NCBI GenBank assembly: GCA_964453335.1
Contig: CAYVOK010000008.1
Span: 1 to 64,000 of the forward strand
Length of the DNA: 64,000 nucleotides
Reading direction: 5' to 3'
Source: VGBO01 sp964453335
GTDB taxonomy: Bacteria; Actinomycetota; Acidimicrobiia; Acidimicrobiales; CAIXPF01
Shown here one piece after another: positions 25,540 through 33,011 of this stretch (within the stretch, counting starts at the first letter, position 1; each line of letters begins with the position of its first letter). The notes below the pieces were generated by a model. That model had not been told where the DNA came from and searched no databases. It saw only the letters and a program-made list of their open reading frames with translations. Both the position numbers and the translations under genes were made by a program.

Positions 25540-26262
25540 TCACTCAACAACTGTAAATTCTTTAGGAATTTCTGGCGGATTAGTAATACAATCTACTGCT
25601 CGCCTAATCTCTAGTAGTAGTGGTAATTTTCTATATCTGTTCTCTTTAACATCGGCAGTTAGAAGTATCGTAGATTTTTTACCTGTAACCTCCATGCTAG
25701 ACGCTCGTAATTTAGGTATAGATCCTTCTGGCGTTACTTTAAGTAGTTCTTCGTAATTTTTTGATCCCTTAGAGAAGTCGATATAATACGCTCCTTTTTC
25801 GGTCGTGGATACATCTAGACTAATTTCTTCTTCTGATCCATGAATCCTAAACTTAATTGCTTTAGTATTACTATAATTATCTCTTGCTCTTACGGCAAGT
25901 TCTATAGATACTATTGGCTCTGTTGGGAGCATGCCAAGTACATTCACATTGAGGTATTCTTCTTTAGTACCGGATTTAGATTTACGGTATTCTATAGTTG
26001 GGTATCCAATGTCTATACTTTTAACCCTAGTTAGATAAGTCTTATTTGTGTAGGAATCCACACTCTTAGAGTATAGTATATCAATACAGTAATTTTGTTT
26101 GGCTTCGACTGGCATCTCTAGGCTAGCTGCTTCTTTTTCTTTTTCTTGCTGATGCTTTGAACCAAAGTATAAAAGCCAGGCCAGTAGTAGCGCAGGTATA
26201 ACGACTACTATAGTAAACCATGCTATAACTATCGCCAGTACTATTTTTATTAGACTTCTCAT
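25540..26262 (-). CDS. Membrane-anchored protein with periplasmic-type beta domain (240 aa)
   Basis: An N-terminal helix (residues 4-34, IVLAIVIAWFTIVVVIPALL) anchors a mostly beta domain with two Cys, one near residue 60 (QNYCIDILY) and one near 225 (DCITNPPE), possibly a disulfide. It sits 9 nt upstream of the other membrane gene. It could be an envelope or superinfection-exclusion protein; no homologue recognised. Confidence 0.62.
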   Translation of the reverse strand: MRSLIKIVLAIVIAWFTIVVVIPALLLAWLLYFGSKHQQEKEKEAASLEMPVEAKQNYCIDILYSKSVDSYTNKTYLTRVKSIDIGYPTIEYRKSKSGTKEEYLNVNVLGMLPTEPIVSIELAVRARDNYSNTKAIKFRIHGSEEEISLDVSTTEKGAYYIDFSKGSKNYEELLKVTPEGSIPKLRASSMEVTGKKSTILLTADVKENRYRKLPLLLEIRRAVDCITNPPEIPKEFTVVE

Positions 26263-26321
26263 TTTTAGTATCCTTCCATTAAAGTGAATAAATTTAATAC
26301 TCCATAATATACTATACTTAC

Positions 26322-26642
26322 TTATCCGAACCAGGATTCCAATTTGGAATTAGCTGAAGCTTTGTGCTCTTCTGATACGCTATCTGCTACGCTTTTAACT
26401 GCAGCTAGTAGAGCGGAGGCATCGTCGGTAAGTCCTACTAGTGGTAATACATCCGGCACTGCATCTAGTGGAAGTATTAGATAACTAAGAGCTCCAGCTA
26501 TTATAGCTTTATGGTGAGCTGGTGTATTTGCGTCTCCCATTACGTAGTAAAGAAGTAGCCCGTTATATAGGGCCTCTTTACCTAGCTTTGCGGAGTAAGT
26601 TTTGACGCAACTCCAAAAGCCACTGTCAGTGTAGTTACTCAT
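26322..26642 (-). CDS. DUF1232 (YkvA-like) small membrane protein (106 aa)
   Basis: The central segment YLILPLDAVPDVLPLVGLTDDASAL matches the DUF1232/YkvA family signature (hydrophobic, PxDxxPDxLPxxGxxDD). The family's function is unknown and bacterial members are membrane-associated. It overlaps the upstream gene by 4 nt (ATGA). Its presence in a phage suggests manipulation of the host envelope. Good family match, no functional claim. Confidence 0.75.
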   Translation of the reverse strand: MSNYTDSGFWSCVKTYSAKLGKEALYNGLLLYYVMGDANTPAHHKAIIAGALSYLILPLDAVPDVLPLVGLTDDASALLAAVKSVADSVSEEHKASANSKLESWFG

Positions 26643-27025
26643 TGTGGTTTCTCATCGTCTTTCTTTTTCTTTTCTACAAACTTATCAAAGTCTTCAAAAC
26701 TGGTATTGCTCTCTTCGTCGTCAAAGTCAGGTGCTCCATGTGAATGACTTCTGAGCGCTGCCATAAGGATTCTAAAGATTTCTCTTTGTTCGTCAGTAGC
26801 TCCCATTGGAATTGCGAAAGAAATCTTTCCGGCTGGTCCAACAATTACCATGCCGTCTTTTGGAGCTTTTACAGATAGTAAGTCTGAATAACTAGTTCCT
26901 GATTTATCTGATTCTTCACGTACTTTAATAGCTGCTTTTAGTTTGTCCTTGATGCTGTTGAATAATTCATCTGCTGGGCTAAACTTGATTTTCTTCTTGT
27001 CTTGTTTCTTTTCTTTTTTAGACAT
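26639..27025 (-). CDS. Small charged protein (128 aa)
   Basis: Lys-rich start (MSKKEKKQDKKKIKF), a central beta strand region (DGMVIVGPAGKISFAIPMG), acidic and Lys-rich tail. ATGA coupling to the DUF1232 gene and an 8-nt overlap upstream suggest an operon. Soluble; function unknown. Confidence 0.65.
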   Translation of the reverse strand: MSKKEKKQDKKKIKFSPADELFNSIKDKLKAAIKVREESDKSGTSYSDLLSVKAPKDGMVIVGPAGKISFAIPMGATDEQREIFRILMAALRSHSHGAPDFDDEESNTSFEDFDKFVEKKKKDDEKPQ

Positions 27026-27557
27026 TTTTATTAATCTCCATATCCGCGAGAGCTTTCTTTCCTCGTGGTGTTTTTGGTGTTAGAGTGTACTCCGATGTTT
27101 CGGAATCGTAGGTTAATGATAAGTATTTAGTTTTAATCTCTAGGTAGTGACCTGTCGATAATAGTTTAGTTGGCATATACTCTAGCAGAGTAGAATCTGG
27201 AACTATTTCTGCATGTAGATAAGGTTTTAAGTCACCGTATAAAACGGCTGCGATAAGGTATACGTATAGCGGTCTAATTCTAGATAAGGTCTCACCTCTT
27301 GACACTGATCTTACGCCAGGCTCGTATTTACTATTTTGTATAGGGTTAGAGGTAATGTCCTCTGGTATTTTACCTATTAAAGTTTTTATGTGGCATTTTG
27401 TGCCTCCGAAGTACTTTAGTATACTGTATTCCAAGTATCCCTTCTTTAGTACATGCTCGACAAACCTTTTATCTGTGGTAAGACTAACATCGTGTAAATA
27501 GCTATCTAGTATACTAACTAGTAGGTCAGTAGTTGTAACTTTTAGTTGAACTTGCAT
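27018..27557 (-). CDS. Early-type protein of unknown function (179 aa)
   Basis: Mixed alpha/beta with no membrane segment. CCAGGAGAA lies before the ATG. The C-terminal half ends RGKKALADMEINKNV, a short basic helix. First gene of a five-gene minus operon (to 25096) that starts after a weak copy of the early promoter. No family recognised. Confidence 0.65.
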   Translation of the reverse strand: MQVQLKVTTTDLLVSILDSYLHDVSLTTDKRFVEHVLKKGYLEYSILKYFGGTKCHIKTLIGKIPEDITSNPIQNSKYEPGVRSVSRGETLSRIRPLYVYLIAAVLYGDLKPYLHAEIVPDSTLLEYMPTKLLSTGHYLEIKTKYLSLTYDSETSEYTLTPKTPRGKKALADMEINKNV

Positions 27558-27596
27558 TGTTGTTCTCCTGGTTGCCCTAATACCTAGATTGGTATA

Positions 27597-27615
27597 GGTA
27601 GTTCCTTATGCCACG
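27597..27615 (-). promoter_or_regulatory. Weak copy of conserved early-type promoter
   Basis: Minus sense ACGTGGCATAAGGAACTACC keeps GGCATAAG but lacks the following TATATG. Position (40 nt upstream of a start) supports a degenerate promoter. Confidence 0.4.
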
Positions 27616-27636
27616 TATATGCTGGTTTTTGCGTGG

Positions 27637-28005
27637 TTACGTATAGCACGGTTGCTTGCTAGTATTAACTCTAAACATAGGCATAATCTGAGAGTAGTCA
27701 GGCACATTAACTATTGATATATTACATCCGTCCTTAAGACTTTTGTTATCGTGGTCTAAGATGTCTAGGTAAACCTCTGTTGTTAGGTCTGAGTGTATAA
27801 CGTGAGCTATATCTGGATATACTATAAGTACTACGGGATTTGCATTCTCCATACTAAAAAAATCTATGCACTCAGAAGCTACACATACAGCCTCTGGTAT
27901 AGTCAACTGTGGTAATAAAAGGCTTATAATATTAGCCATTGGGTAGGTACTAAGACTTTTTCTATTAACCCCTAGGTAGTCAAGTATTTTAGTATTTATA
28001 GCCAT
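27637..28005 (-). CDS. Early-type protein of unknown function (122 aa)
   Basis: Soluble, beta/alpha, with cysteines in AVCVASECID and DGCNISIV. Preceded by an AT-rich segment resembling the one ahead of the 32133 gene (second promoter class). No catalytic motif recognised. Confidence 0.6.
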   Translation of the reverse strand: MAINTKILDYLGVNRKSLSTYPMANIISLLLPQLTIPEAVCVASECIDFFSMENANPVVLIVYPDIAHVIHSDLTTEVYLDILDHDNKSLKDGCNISIVNVPDYSQIMPMFRVNTSKQPCYT

Positions 28006-28016
28006 AATGTTGTCTC

Positions 28017-28068
28017 CGTATAATATAGTTATATATACTTATAATATAAGTGTCAATATCTGACAGCT
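28017..28068 (-). promoter_or_regulatory. Second-class promoter-like element, copy 1
   Basis: Minus sense: CTGTCAGATATTGAC, then CTTATATTATAAGTATAT. The element at 32540-32590 shares CAGATATTG and CTTATA-TATA-GTATAT. Both sit directly between a terminator hairpin and the next minus-strand gene. Confidence 0.5.
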
Positions 28069-28097
28069 AAAAAAGAAGGTTGACCGGCTTCTTTTTT
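28069..28097 (-). terminator. Terminator after the 28103 gene
   Basis: 10-bp stem AAAAAAGAAG (28069-28078) / CTTCTTTTTT (28088-28097), T-rich on both sides. Ends 5 nt before the stop codon of the 28103 gene. Confidence 0.75.
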
Positions 28098-28102
28098 TGG
28101 TG

Positions 28103-28357
28103 TTATTGTTGCTTAGAGGAATCAGATCCCCAAACAACTTGTTGAATGTAATCTTCTACCCAACTAATCTCAGGTAGTGCTTCTTGATTTAAAACTTCAG
28201 TAAGCCACTTGTTAATGGCTTCATCGTTAGCTGTTTTGTACCAGAATCGTTCTGGTACATCTGCCACATAGATTGCCCCTGATAGATCAGCGGCTAACCC
28301 TCTCTTTTGAGATGGTTCTAATTTTTGGAGAAATAGTTCGACATCTAGTCTCATCAT
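28103..28357 (-). CDS. Small acidic early-type protein (84 aa)
   Basis: The start at 28357 is preferred: a GAAGGAT Shine-Dalgarno lies just upstream and the previous gene stops at 28359. It begins MMRLDVELFLQKLE; acidic, Trp-rich C-terminus (EISWVEDYIQQVVWG). Last gene of a three-gene cassette. Function unknown. Confidence 0.6.
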   Translation of the reverse strand: MMRLDVELFLQKLEPSQKRGLAADLSGAIYVADVPERFWYKTANDEAINKWLTEVLNQEALPEISWVEDYIQQVVWGSDSSKQQ

Positions 28358-28358
28358 T

Positions 28359-28520
28359 TTATTTGTATCCTTCGGTGAAGAACAAGAGAAAACAATAGCC
28401 AATGAAGGCCATGAAAAAGAACATTGCCACTAGGAGAATTAAATCCCCGATGACTTCCAGTGTTGTTTGTGCCCAAGTTGGCAAACTTTGAAAGTATTCC
28501 TTAAGTCTTGCTTCTAACAT
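28359..28520 (-). CDS. Tiny single-span membrane protein (53 aa)
   Basis: Below usual length cut-offs, but it fills the gap exactly. An amphipathic N-terminus (MLEARLKEYFQSLPTW) is followed by a strongly hydrophobic helix (LILLVAMFFFMAFIGYCFLL). Could be a holin-like or host-membrane-modifying peptide. The Met-Leu-Glu start and neighbours with the same ribosome-binding style support it. Confidence 0.6.
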   Translation of the reverse strand: MLEARLKEYFQSLPTWAQTTLEVIGDLILLVAMFFFMAFIGYCFLLFFTEGYK

Positions 28521-28523
28521 TTT

Positions 28524-28733
28524 TTAGTTTTTCCTTTCTGCGTGTTTCAAGCACAGGGTTATGAGGTGTTGTAGGTTATGGGAATCGTAGAAGTGCATGC
28601 TAGTGACTATACTTTTTAGTTTTTCTTGAGTGGTGGTACCTTTTACAGTATCTAGCAACAGATTGCAGTAGTCACAATCTCGACCTTTAAGTTCTAAGCT
28701 TAGAAGAGCGATGTCTTTGTAAATCTGATACAT
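28524..28733 (-). CDS. Small early-type protein (69 aa)
   Basis: The ATG at 28733 (after AAAGGAAACTT) was chosen because a longer in-frame reading runs into the conserved promoter. Begins MYQIYKDIALLSLEL and has a DCDYCNLL and a CLKHAERKN ending, a possible Cys/His metal site. Unknown function. Confidence 0.6.
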   Translation of the reverse strand: MYQIYKDIALLSLELKGRDCDYCNLLLDTVKGTTTQEKLKSIVTSMHFYDSHNLQHLITLCLKHAERKN

Positions 28734-28775
28734 AAGTTTCCTTTGTACGGTGGAGTGGTTAATAGCAGTGTTTTC

Positions 28776-28815
28776 CGTACAAATACTTATGCCAAAAATT
28801 AATGGCATATTTGCG
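28776..28815 (-). promoter_or_regulatory. Conserved early-type promoter, copy 5 (divergent region)
   Basis: Minus sense: GCAAATATGCC, 9 nt, then TTGGCATAAGTATTTGTACGG. On the plus side a palindromic ATTACTGTATACTAGTAAT (28826-28844) lies before the 28875 gene and may be its promoter or operator. Confidence 0.6.
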
Positions 28816-28874
28816 TATTCTATAAATTACTGTATACTAGTAATACACATACACACGTATACAGGAGTTACGCC

Positions 28875-29096
28875 ATGAGCGAACCACAAATCTCAGGCTA
28901 CGAAATAAGAGCCAATATGCTACACCTAGCAAAAGAAATTCTTGAAAACAGAATGCACACGGCTGTTACTATTATGACGCATAGTCAAGCCAACACACAC
29001 CAGCCCAATAACCTAGAAGTTTCTGATATTTTATTTAATCACTTTGATGTTATTAATGTGGCTACAGACTTATACAAATTTGTTCAGACTAAATAG
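28875..29096 (+). CDS. Small helical protein (73 aa)
   Basis: CAGGAG precedes the start. Helical throughout (YEIRANMLHLAKEILENRM). Lone plus-strand gene between minus runs, with its own promoter. The start resembles small hypothetical proteins I recall from other large phages (GYEIRA-type). Function unknown. Confidence 0.6.
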   Translation: MSEPQISGYEIRANMLHLAKEILENRMHTAVTIMTHSQANTHQPNNLEVSDILFNHFDVINVATDLYKFVQTK

Positions 29097-29099
29097 AAA

Positions 29100-29942
29100 T
29101 TAAAAGTATCTGTTAATATAAGGCCTGGCTTGGTCTAAATATGGTTGGTAGAATGGCTGAAGACCTCTTGTTTGATTTCTTAAACTTTCCATTCTAGCTA
29201 AGTGAGCCATTTCTTCTTCTCTGGCGCGACGTTTGCTTCTATCGAATAATTTCTTTATACCATATGCGCCACCTGCTAATGCAAGAGCTCCTGCACCATA
29301 GCCAATATTTCTAGGAGTTAGATACTCAGTTGCAAACCCTTTCGCAGCGGAACCTATATTATCTAAGAAGCCTGGACCTTGGGCCATTTCTGGTATACCA
29401 GGCAAAGCTAACTGATCTGCTGGTACACTAGCATTTCCAGTACCAAGATACCTATCAGAGAATCCTTTTGCAGCTGAGCTTATACTATCGAATAAGCCTG
29501 GACCTTGTGCCATTACTTGCGGTACGGGCGGCACTACTACTGGTTGAACTGGAGGTGGTACGAATCCAGACGAGGGCATGCTAGCTCCTGGGACGTTTGC
29601 TCTAAACTGTATATCGTTAGCTAAATCTTGCGCCCAACTTTTTGGAGCTGATATATCTCTGCTAAACTCACCTTGAGCCAAGGCTGCTGATGGCATCAGC
29701 TGAGAACTTTGGCTATCTTTAAGTTTTAGCATGTTCTGGGCAAAGTTATAGTCTTGTACTTTTTGAGCTCTACTTTGGTAAAACCTATCTATTAAAGATT
29801 TTTTAGCTTCTGCGGCAGCTGCTCGCTCAGCATTAATTGTTTCGTTGTAAGAATCGCCAAAGCTAGGAGTATAATCAAAATAATCACCCCCATACGCCAG
29901 TTTAGTCCTGCCTATAGCTCTTGCTAGTTTTAGTAAGCTCAT
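29100..29942 (-). CDS. K-x-A tagged virion-type protein (280 aa)
   Basis: Starts MSLLKLARAIGRTKLAYGGD. Two similar segments: QGPGLFDSISSAAKGFSDRYL (about residues 146-166) and QGPGFLDNIGSAAKGFATEYL (about 188-208). A glycine-rich hydrophobic helix follows (GYGAGALALAGGAYGIKK) and a basic tail. A central Pro/Val tract (PPVQPVVVPPVPQ) may be a linker. Probably a minor virion protein; family unknown. Confidence 0.62.
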   Translation of the reverse strand: MSLLKLARAIGRTKLAYGGDYFDYTPSFGDSYNETINAERAAAAEAKKSLIDRFYQSRAQKVQDYNFAQNMLKLKDSQSSQLMPSAALAQGEFSRDISAPKSWAQDLANDIQFRANVPGASMPSSGFVPPPVQPVVVPPVPQVMAQGPGLFDSISSAAKGFSDRYLGTGNASVPADQLALPGIPEMAQGPGFLDNIGSAAKGFATEYLTPRNIGYGAGALALAGGAYGIKKLFDRSKRRAREEEMAHLARMESLRNQTRGLQPFYQPYLDQARPYINRYF

Positions 29943-29946
29943 TTTG

Positions 29947-30219
29947 TTAACCCTTTAGTTTATTGTACAGGTAAGCGCTGCCTAGTACGCCTAAGGTACC
30001 AGCTGCTCCTATTCCCATATTTTTTAATGTTTCTATCTTGCGTTCACGTTCTCGTCGTTCTTTTATTTCGTTTGCTTTGTCTATTAGAAACCTACCGGCA
30101 TCTTTTATCTCATCAGGGGCATAATCCTCTGTCTTATCCATTAAGTCTCTTAACTTATCAGTTAAGTACTCTTCTTGTTCTCCAGATATAGCTAAAGCTA
30201 ATTTGGTAATGCCACTCAT
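29947..30219 (-). CDS. Small K-x-A tagged membrane protein (90 aa)
   Basis: MSGITKLALAISG start, a charged helical middle, then a hydrophobic glycine-rich C-terminal helix (MGIGAAGTLGVLGSAYLYNK). Same design as the 32133 and 30299 C-termini. Likely a membrane-inserting virion component. Confidence 0.6.
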   Translation of the reverse strand: MSGITKLALAISGEQEEYLTDKLRDLMDKTEDYAPDEIKDAGRFLIDKANEIKERRERERKIETLKNMGIGAAGTLGVLGSAYLYNKLKG

Positions 30220-30298
30220 GAGTAATCTCCTTGTTAATTGTTGAGTACAGTTTAAATTTAATCTTATATATTATAGTATATAGTTACCCAGTATAAAA

Positions 30299-31069
30299 TT
30301 AATCCCTATTCCTGCGGGAATATCCATAAGCTCCCAGCCCAAGGCCTGCTGTGGCAGCTGCGCCAATACCTATGTTACGCATTAGTTTTCTTCTTTGCTC
30401 AGCACTTAGTTGAGCAGCTGCTAAGGCTGCGCGAGCTTCTTCTTCTTCTCTCGCTCTTTTGGCTGCTAAGGCTTTACCTGCTTGCCTACTATCGTAGTAC
30501 TTTTTACCACCGTAGCCTGCAGCTGCTAGCAATGCCGCGATACCTAAACCTTTACCTATTTTACCGCCCATGCCGTCAAGTATACCACCGAAATTAAGTC
30601 CAGATACATCAAAATCTGGGCCTCCACCTGCGCCTGCATTTGGTGGTAGACCTACACTTGGATCGTGGCCTAGTAGTAATTTCTTGGCTTCTGCAGCTTG
30701 CTCGATTTTCGCCATGATTGGGGCTATTACTTTATTAATAGCCTCATCTTTCTTGCGACTTGCAGCCATAGCTGTACCCTGATTTAAAATCTTTGCTAGA
30801 GTAGTGTCTTGTTGTTTAGGAATAACTGCTAAATCTGTTCCTGGATTTATATATTTTGCGAGAGGAAAATCTTGTTGTGCTTTAGGTATAATAGCTAATG
30901 CCCGCTCTTCTGGTGGCATATATACCATACTGCTATCGTCAAGTAATGAGGATGGCAAATTTGGATTAAGGCCAAAATCTATATTACCATCTTCTCCCAT
31001 GAAGGCGCTTGTTTTTAGTGACGCTATTTTATTAAACAGCGCTAAGTTTCTTGCTCTTGAGTATCTCAT
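30299..31069 (-). CDS. K-x-A tagged membrane/virion protein, paralogue 1 (256 aa)
   Basis: Begins MRYSRARNLALFNKIASLKTSAFMG; the N-terminus matches paralogue 2 (31073). The C-terminal 125 residues, from LLLGHDPSVGLPP to the end, are identical to paralogue 2. They contain a glycine-rich hydrophobic helix (GKGLGIAALLAAAGYGGKKYY), an Ala/Glu/Arg coiled coil, and a final helix (NIGIGAAATAGLGLGAYGYSRR). Only the middle differs. The identical DNA over 382 bp implies a recent duplication or gene conversion. Confidence 0.65.
   Translation of the reverse strand: MRYSRARNLALFNKIASLKTSAFMGEDGNIDFGLNPNLPSSLLDDSSMVYMPPEERALAIIPKAQQDFPLAKYINPGTDLAVIPKQQDTTLAKILNQGTAMAASRKKDEAINKVIAPIMAKIEQAAEAKKLLLGHDPSVGLPPNAGAGGGPDFDVSGLNFGGILDGMGGKIGKGLGIAALLAAAGYGGKKYYDSRQAGKALAAKRAREEEEARAALAAAQLSAEQRRKLMRNIGIGAAATAGLGLGAYGYSRRNRD
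30300..30681. repeat. 382-bp perfect direct repeat, copy 1
   Basis: Identical base for base with 31074-31455, offset 774 bp. Encodes the shared C-terminal domains of two adjacent proteins. Confidence 0.95.
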
Positions 31070-31072
31070 AGT

Positions 31073-32089
31073 CTAATCCCTATTCCTGCGGGAATATCCA
31101 TAAGCTCCCAGCCCAAGGCCTGCTGTGGCAGCTGCGCCAATACCTATGTTACGCATTAGTTTTCTTCTTTGCTCAGCACTTAGTTGAGCAGCTGCTAAGG
31201 CTGCGCGAGCTTCTTCTTCTTCTCTCGCTCTTTTGGCTGCTAAGGCTTTACCTGCTTGCCTACTATCGTAGTACTTTTTACCACCGTAGCCTGCAGCTGC
31301 TAGCAATGCCGCGATACCTAAACCTTTACCTATTTTACCGCCCATGCCGTCAAGTATACCACCGAAATTAAGTCCAGATACATCAAAATCTGGGCCTCCA
31401 CCTGCGCCTGCATTTGGTGGTAGACCTACACTTGGATCGTGGCCTAGTAGTAATTGGCCGCCACCACCACCGCCACCTAGCCCTAGAAGAGCTTTAGCAG
31501 CTGAGGTAGCTTTGCCTGCCCCACTGCTTATTGATGTGCCTGCGTCTCCTAGAAGAGCTAAAGCTGTATTACCAGCCGAAGTCAACTTGTTTTTAGTTTT
31601 ACGTGCAGGACCTTCAAGAGCGTCTGTTACTCTGGCTAGTAACCCCTGCCTAGCATCTAAGTCTAGGCCTAATTGTTCGCCTGCAATTTCGCCGCCAATT
31701 GGATTACGTGGAATTGCTCCCATAGCTTGTGCATATGCACCCATTATGGTTGGGTCTATGTCCATCAAAGAGTTGTCGTTTCTGGTGTCGCCTAAAGCTC
31801 TTAGAAAATTTAATTGGTCTTGGCCTTCTGAGCCGCTATCTATAGCATGGCGCAAGCCTTTTTCGACGAGATGAAAATTGTGTATTCTGTGTGGTCCTAC
31901 GTTGTTTGGACCCTTGTACTTAGTCCCGTAGTTAAGTAAAGATTCTAGTTGGGCATCAATTGGTGTCTGAAACAAAGGAGGTGGCTCATTTCCTCTGGAC
32001 TTGCCAATACCTAATCTACGGTTGATGTCATCGTCTAATCTGGCTATTTTTGTAAATAGCGCTAAATTTCTTGCTCTTGAATATCTCAT
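31073..32089 (-). CDS. K-x-A tagged membrane/virion protein, paralogue 2 (338 aa)
   Basis: The ATG at 32089 is preferred to one at 32104: GGAGA lies 8 nt upstream and the start matches paralogue 1 (MRYSRARNLALFTKIARL). Residues 20-205 are unique; a poly-glycine stretch (LGGGGGGGQLLL) joins them to the duplicated C-terminus. Function unknown; the pair may be alternative versions of the same virion component with different mid-domains. Confidence 0.65.
   Translation of the reverse strand: MRYSRARNLALFTKIARLDDDINRRLGIGKSRGNEPPPLFQTPIDAQLESLLNYGTKYKGPNNVGPHRIHNFHLVEKGLRHAIDSGSEGQDQLNFLRALGDTRNDNSLMDIDPTIMGAYAQAMGAIPRNPIGGEIAGEQLGLDLDARQGLLARVTDALEGPARKTKNKLTSAGNTALALLGDAGTSISSGAGKATSAAKALLGLGGGGGGGQLLLGHDPSVGLPPNAGAGGGPDFDVSGLNFGGILDGMGGKIGKGLGIAALLAAAGYGGKKYYDSRQAGKALAAKRAREEEEARAALAAAQLSAEQRRKLMRNIGIGAAATAGLGLGAYGYSRRNRD
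31074..31455. repeat. 382-bp perfect direct repeat, copy 2
   Basis: Partner of 30300-30681. Confidence 0.95.
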
Positions 32090-32132
32090 AGGATAATTCT
32101 CCATTAGCTAAGTGGTGTGTGATATGTGTTTG

Positions 32133-32513
32133 TTATTTTTTGTATTTGTTGTAGCCATAGGCTCCAAGACCTAAGCCTGTGGTGGCTGCCGCTGCAGATA
32201 ATAACAATTTGTTTCGTTTGGATTTTTCTTGTTCTAGAGCAAGTAGCTCTGCGGCTATCTGTGCTTGTCTAGCTTTCTCAGCAGCCAGGGCTCTTGCTTC
32301 TTCGTCTTTACCAGACTTATATTTACTAACCCCAGCTAGGACAGCGGCCAAGCCTGCTAATCCCGCTAGACCAGTTATAGCTTTTCTATTGTTTGGGGAT
32401 CCTAAATTTAAAAAACTATTTGGCGCTGACGGGTGTAAATACTCTGCTAAGCTAGGAACTACTGAAGCGCTTAGTTCAGGTAATCCAGTCGTATCTGTTG
32501 TTGCTCGTTGCAT
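32133..32513 (-). CDS. Small glycine-rich membrane/virion protein (126 aa)
   Basis: A hydrophobic helix near residue 50 (ITGLAGLAGLAAVLAGVSKY), an Ala/Glu/Lys coiled coil, then a final LLSAAAATTGLGLGAYGYNKYKK that matches the end of the 30299/31073 proteins in pattern. First gene of the 29100-32513 operon. Family unknown. Confidence 0.6.
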   Translation of the reverse strand: MQRATTDTTGLPELSASVVPSLAEYLHPSAPNSFLNLGSPNNRKAITGLAGLAGLAAVLAGVSKYKSGKDEEARALAAEKARQAQIAAELLALEQEKSKRNKLLLSAAAATTGLGLGAYGYNKYKK

Positions 32514-32539
32514 TTATGTGTACTCCAAGTTTATTCTCA

Positions 32540-32590
32540 CCGTATTATAAATATACATATAGTATAAGGTCACGCCAATATCTGGCAGCT
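32540..32590 (-). promoter_or_regulatory. Second-class promoter-like element, copy 2
   Basis: Minus sense: CTGCCAGATATTGGC, then CTTATACTATATGTATAT. See 28017-28068. Confidence 0.5.
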
Positions 32591-32592
32591 AA

Positions 32593-32621
32593 AAAAATCA
32601 ATGGCGCCACTATTGATTTTT
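32593..32621 (-). terminator. Terminator after the 32631 gene
   Basis: 10-bp stem AAAAATCAAT / ATTGATTTTT with a 9-nt loop; T-rich tail in minus sense. Confidence 0.75.
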
Positions 32622-32630
32622 AAAAATGCG

Positions 32631-32801
32631 TTATTTGTTGTCCAGGTATTGCGTGTGCATAACACATGCCACATACCCTAGACTAAAAACGAGTAAATAG
32701 GAAACGTTTTCTAGAACAAAATCAAGTATTAGTTTCGCAGTATATATTGCTACTACTATTGCAAGTAGCCATAGAACGCATTTGATTAATGTACTTTTCA
32801 T
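32631..32801 (-). CDS. Tiny membrane protein (56 aa)
   Basis: GGAAAG precedes the ATG. Sequence MKSTLIKCVLWLLAIVVAIY continues as two predicted membrane spans with a polar end (MHTQYLDNK). Fits the cassette pattern exactly (promoter at 32871, leader hairpin, gene, terminator at 32593). Function unknown. Confidence 0.68.
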   Translation of the reverse strand: MKSTLIKCVLWLLAIVVAIYTAKLILDFVLENVSYLLVFSLGYVACVMHTQYLDNK

Positions 32802-32810
32802 ACACTTCTT

Positions 32811-32893
32811 TCCGTGATTTCATGTAAGTAGGAATGTTACGAAATGTAACTAACTGAAACCACTTGTTTTCCTACCTATACTTATGCCAAAAA
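32811..32893 (-). repeat. Cassette leader repeat, copy A (promoter + 5'UTR hairpin)
   Basis: Copy of the 104-bp leader at 33263-33366 with several changes. Contains the GTTAC-GAAAT-GTAAC hairpin at 32836-32850 and a promoter core at 32871-32893. Confidence 0.8.
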
Positions 32894-32910
32894 ATACCAG
32901 CTAATTTGGT
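32871..32910 (-). promoter_or_regulatory. Conserved early-type promoter, copy 6
   Basis: Minus sense: CAAATTAGCTGG, then TTTTGGCATAAGTATAGGTAGG. Drives the 32631 cassette. Confidence 0.7.
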
Positions 32911-32928
32911 AGAGTATATCTAATACCT

Positions 32929-32949
32929 AAAAAAGAGTTTCCTCCTTTT
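32929..32949 (-). terminator. Terminator with GAAA tetraloop
   Basis: In RNA: AAAGGAG-GAAA-CUCUUUUUU. The same hairpin recurs at 33390 and 33838. Confidence 0.8.
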
Positions 32950-32954
32950 ATATA

Positions 32955-33001
32955 AGTAGTTGTCCGTTGGTATGCCTGCATCAACTACTGTAACTGCAGA
33001 C
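32955..33001 (-). ncRNA. 3'UTR H-type RNA pseudoknot, copy C
   Basis: Stem 1 GUCUGCA with UGCAGGC; 5-nt loop GUUAC; stem 2 AGUAGUUG with CAACUACU; one junction nucleotide; 11-12 nt loop ending GGA. Lies 10 nt after the stop of the 33012 gene and 5 nt before its terminator. Confidence 0.72.
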
Positions 33002-33011
33002 TACCTGTACA

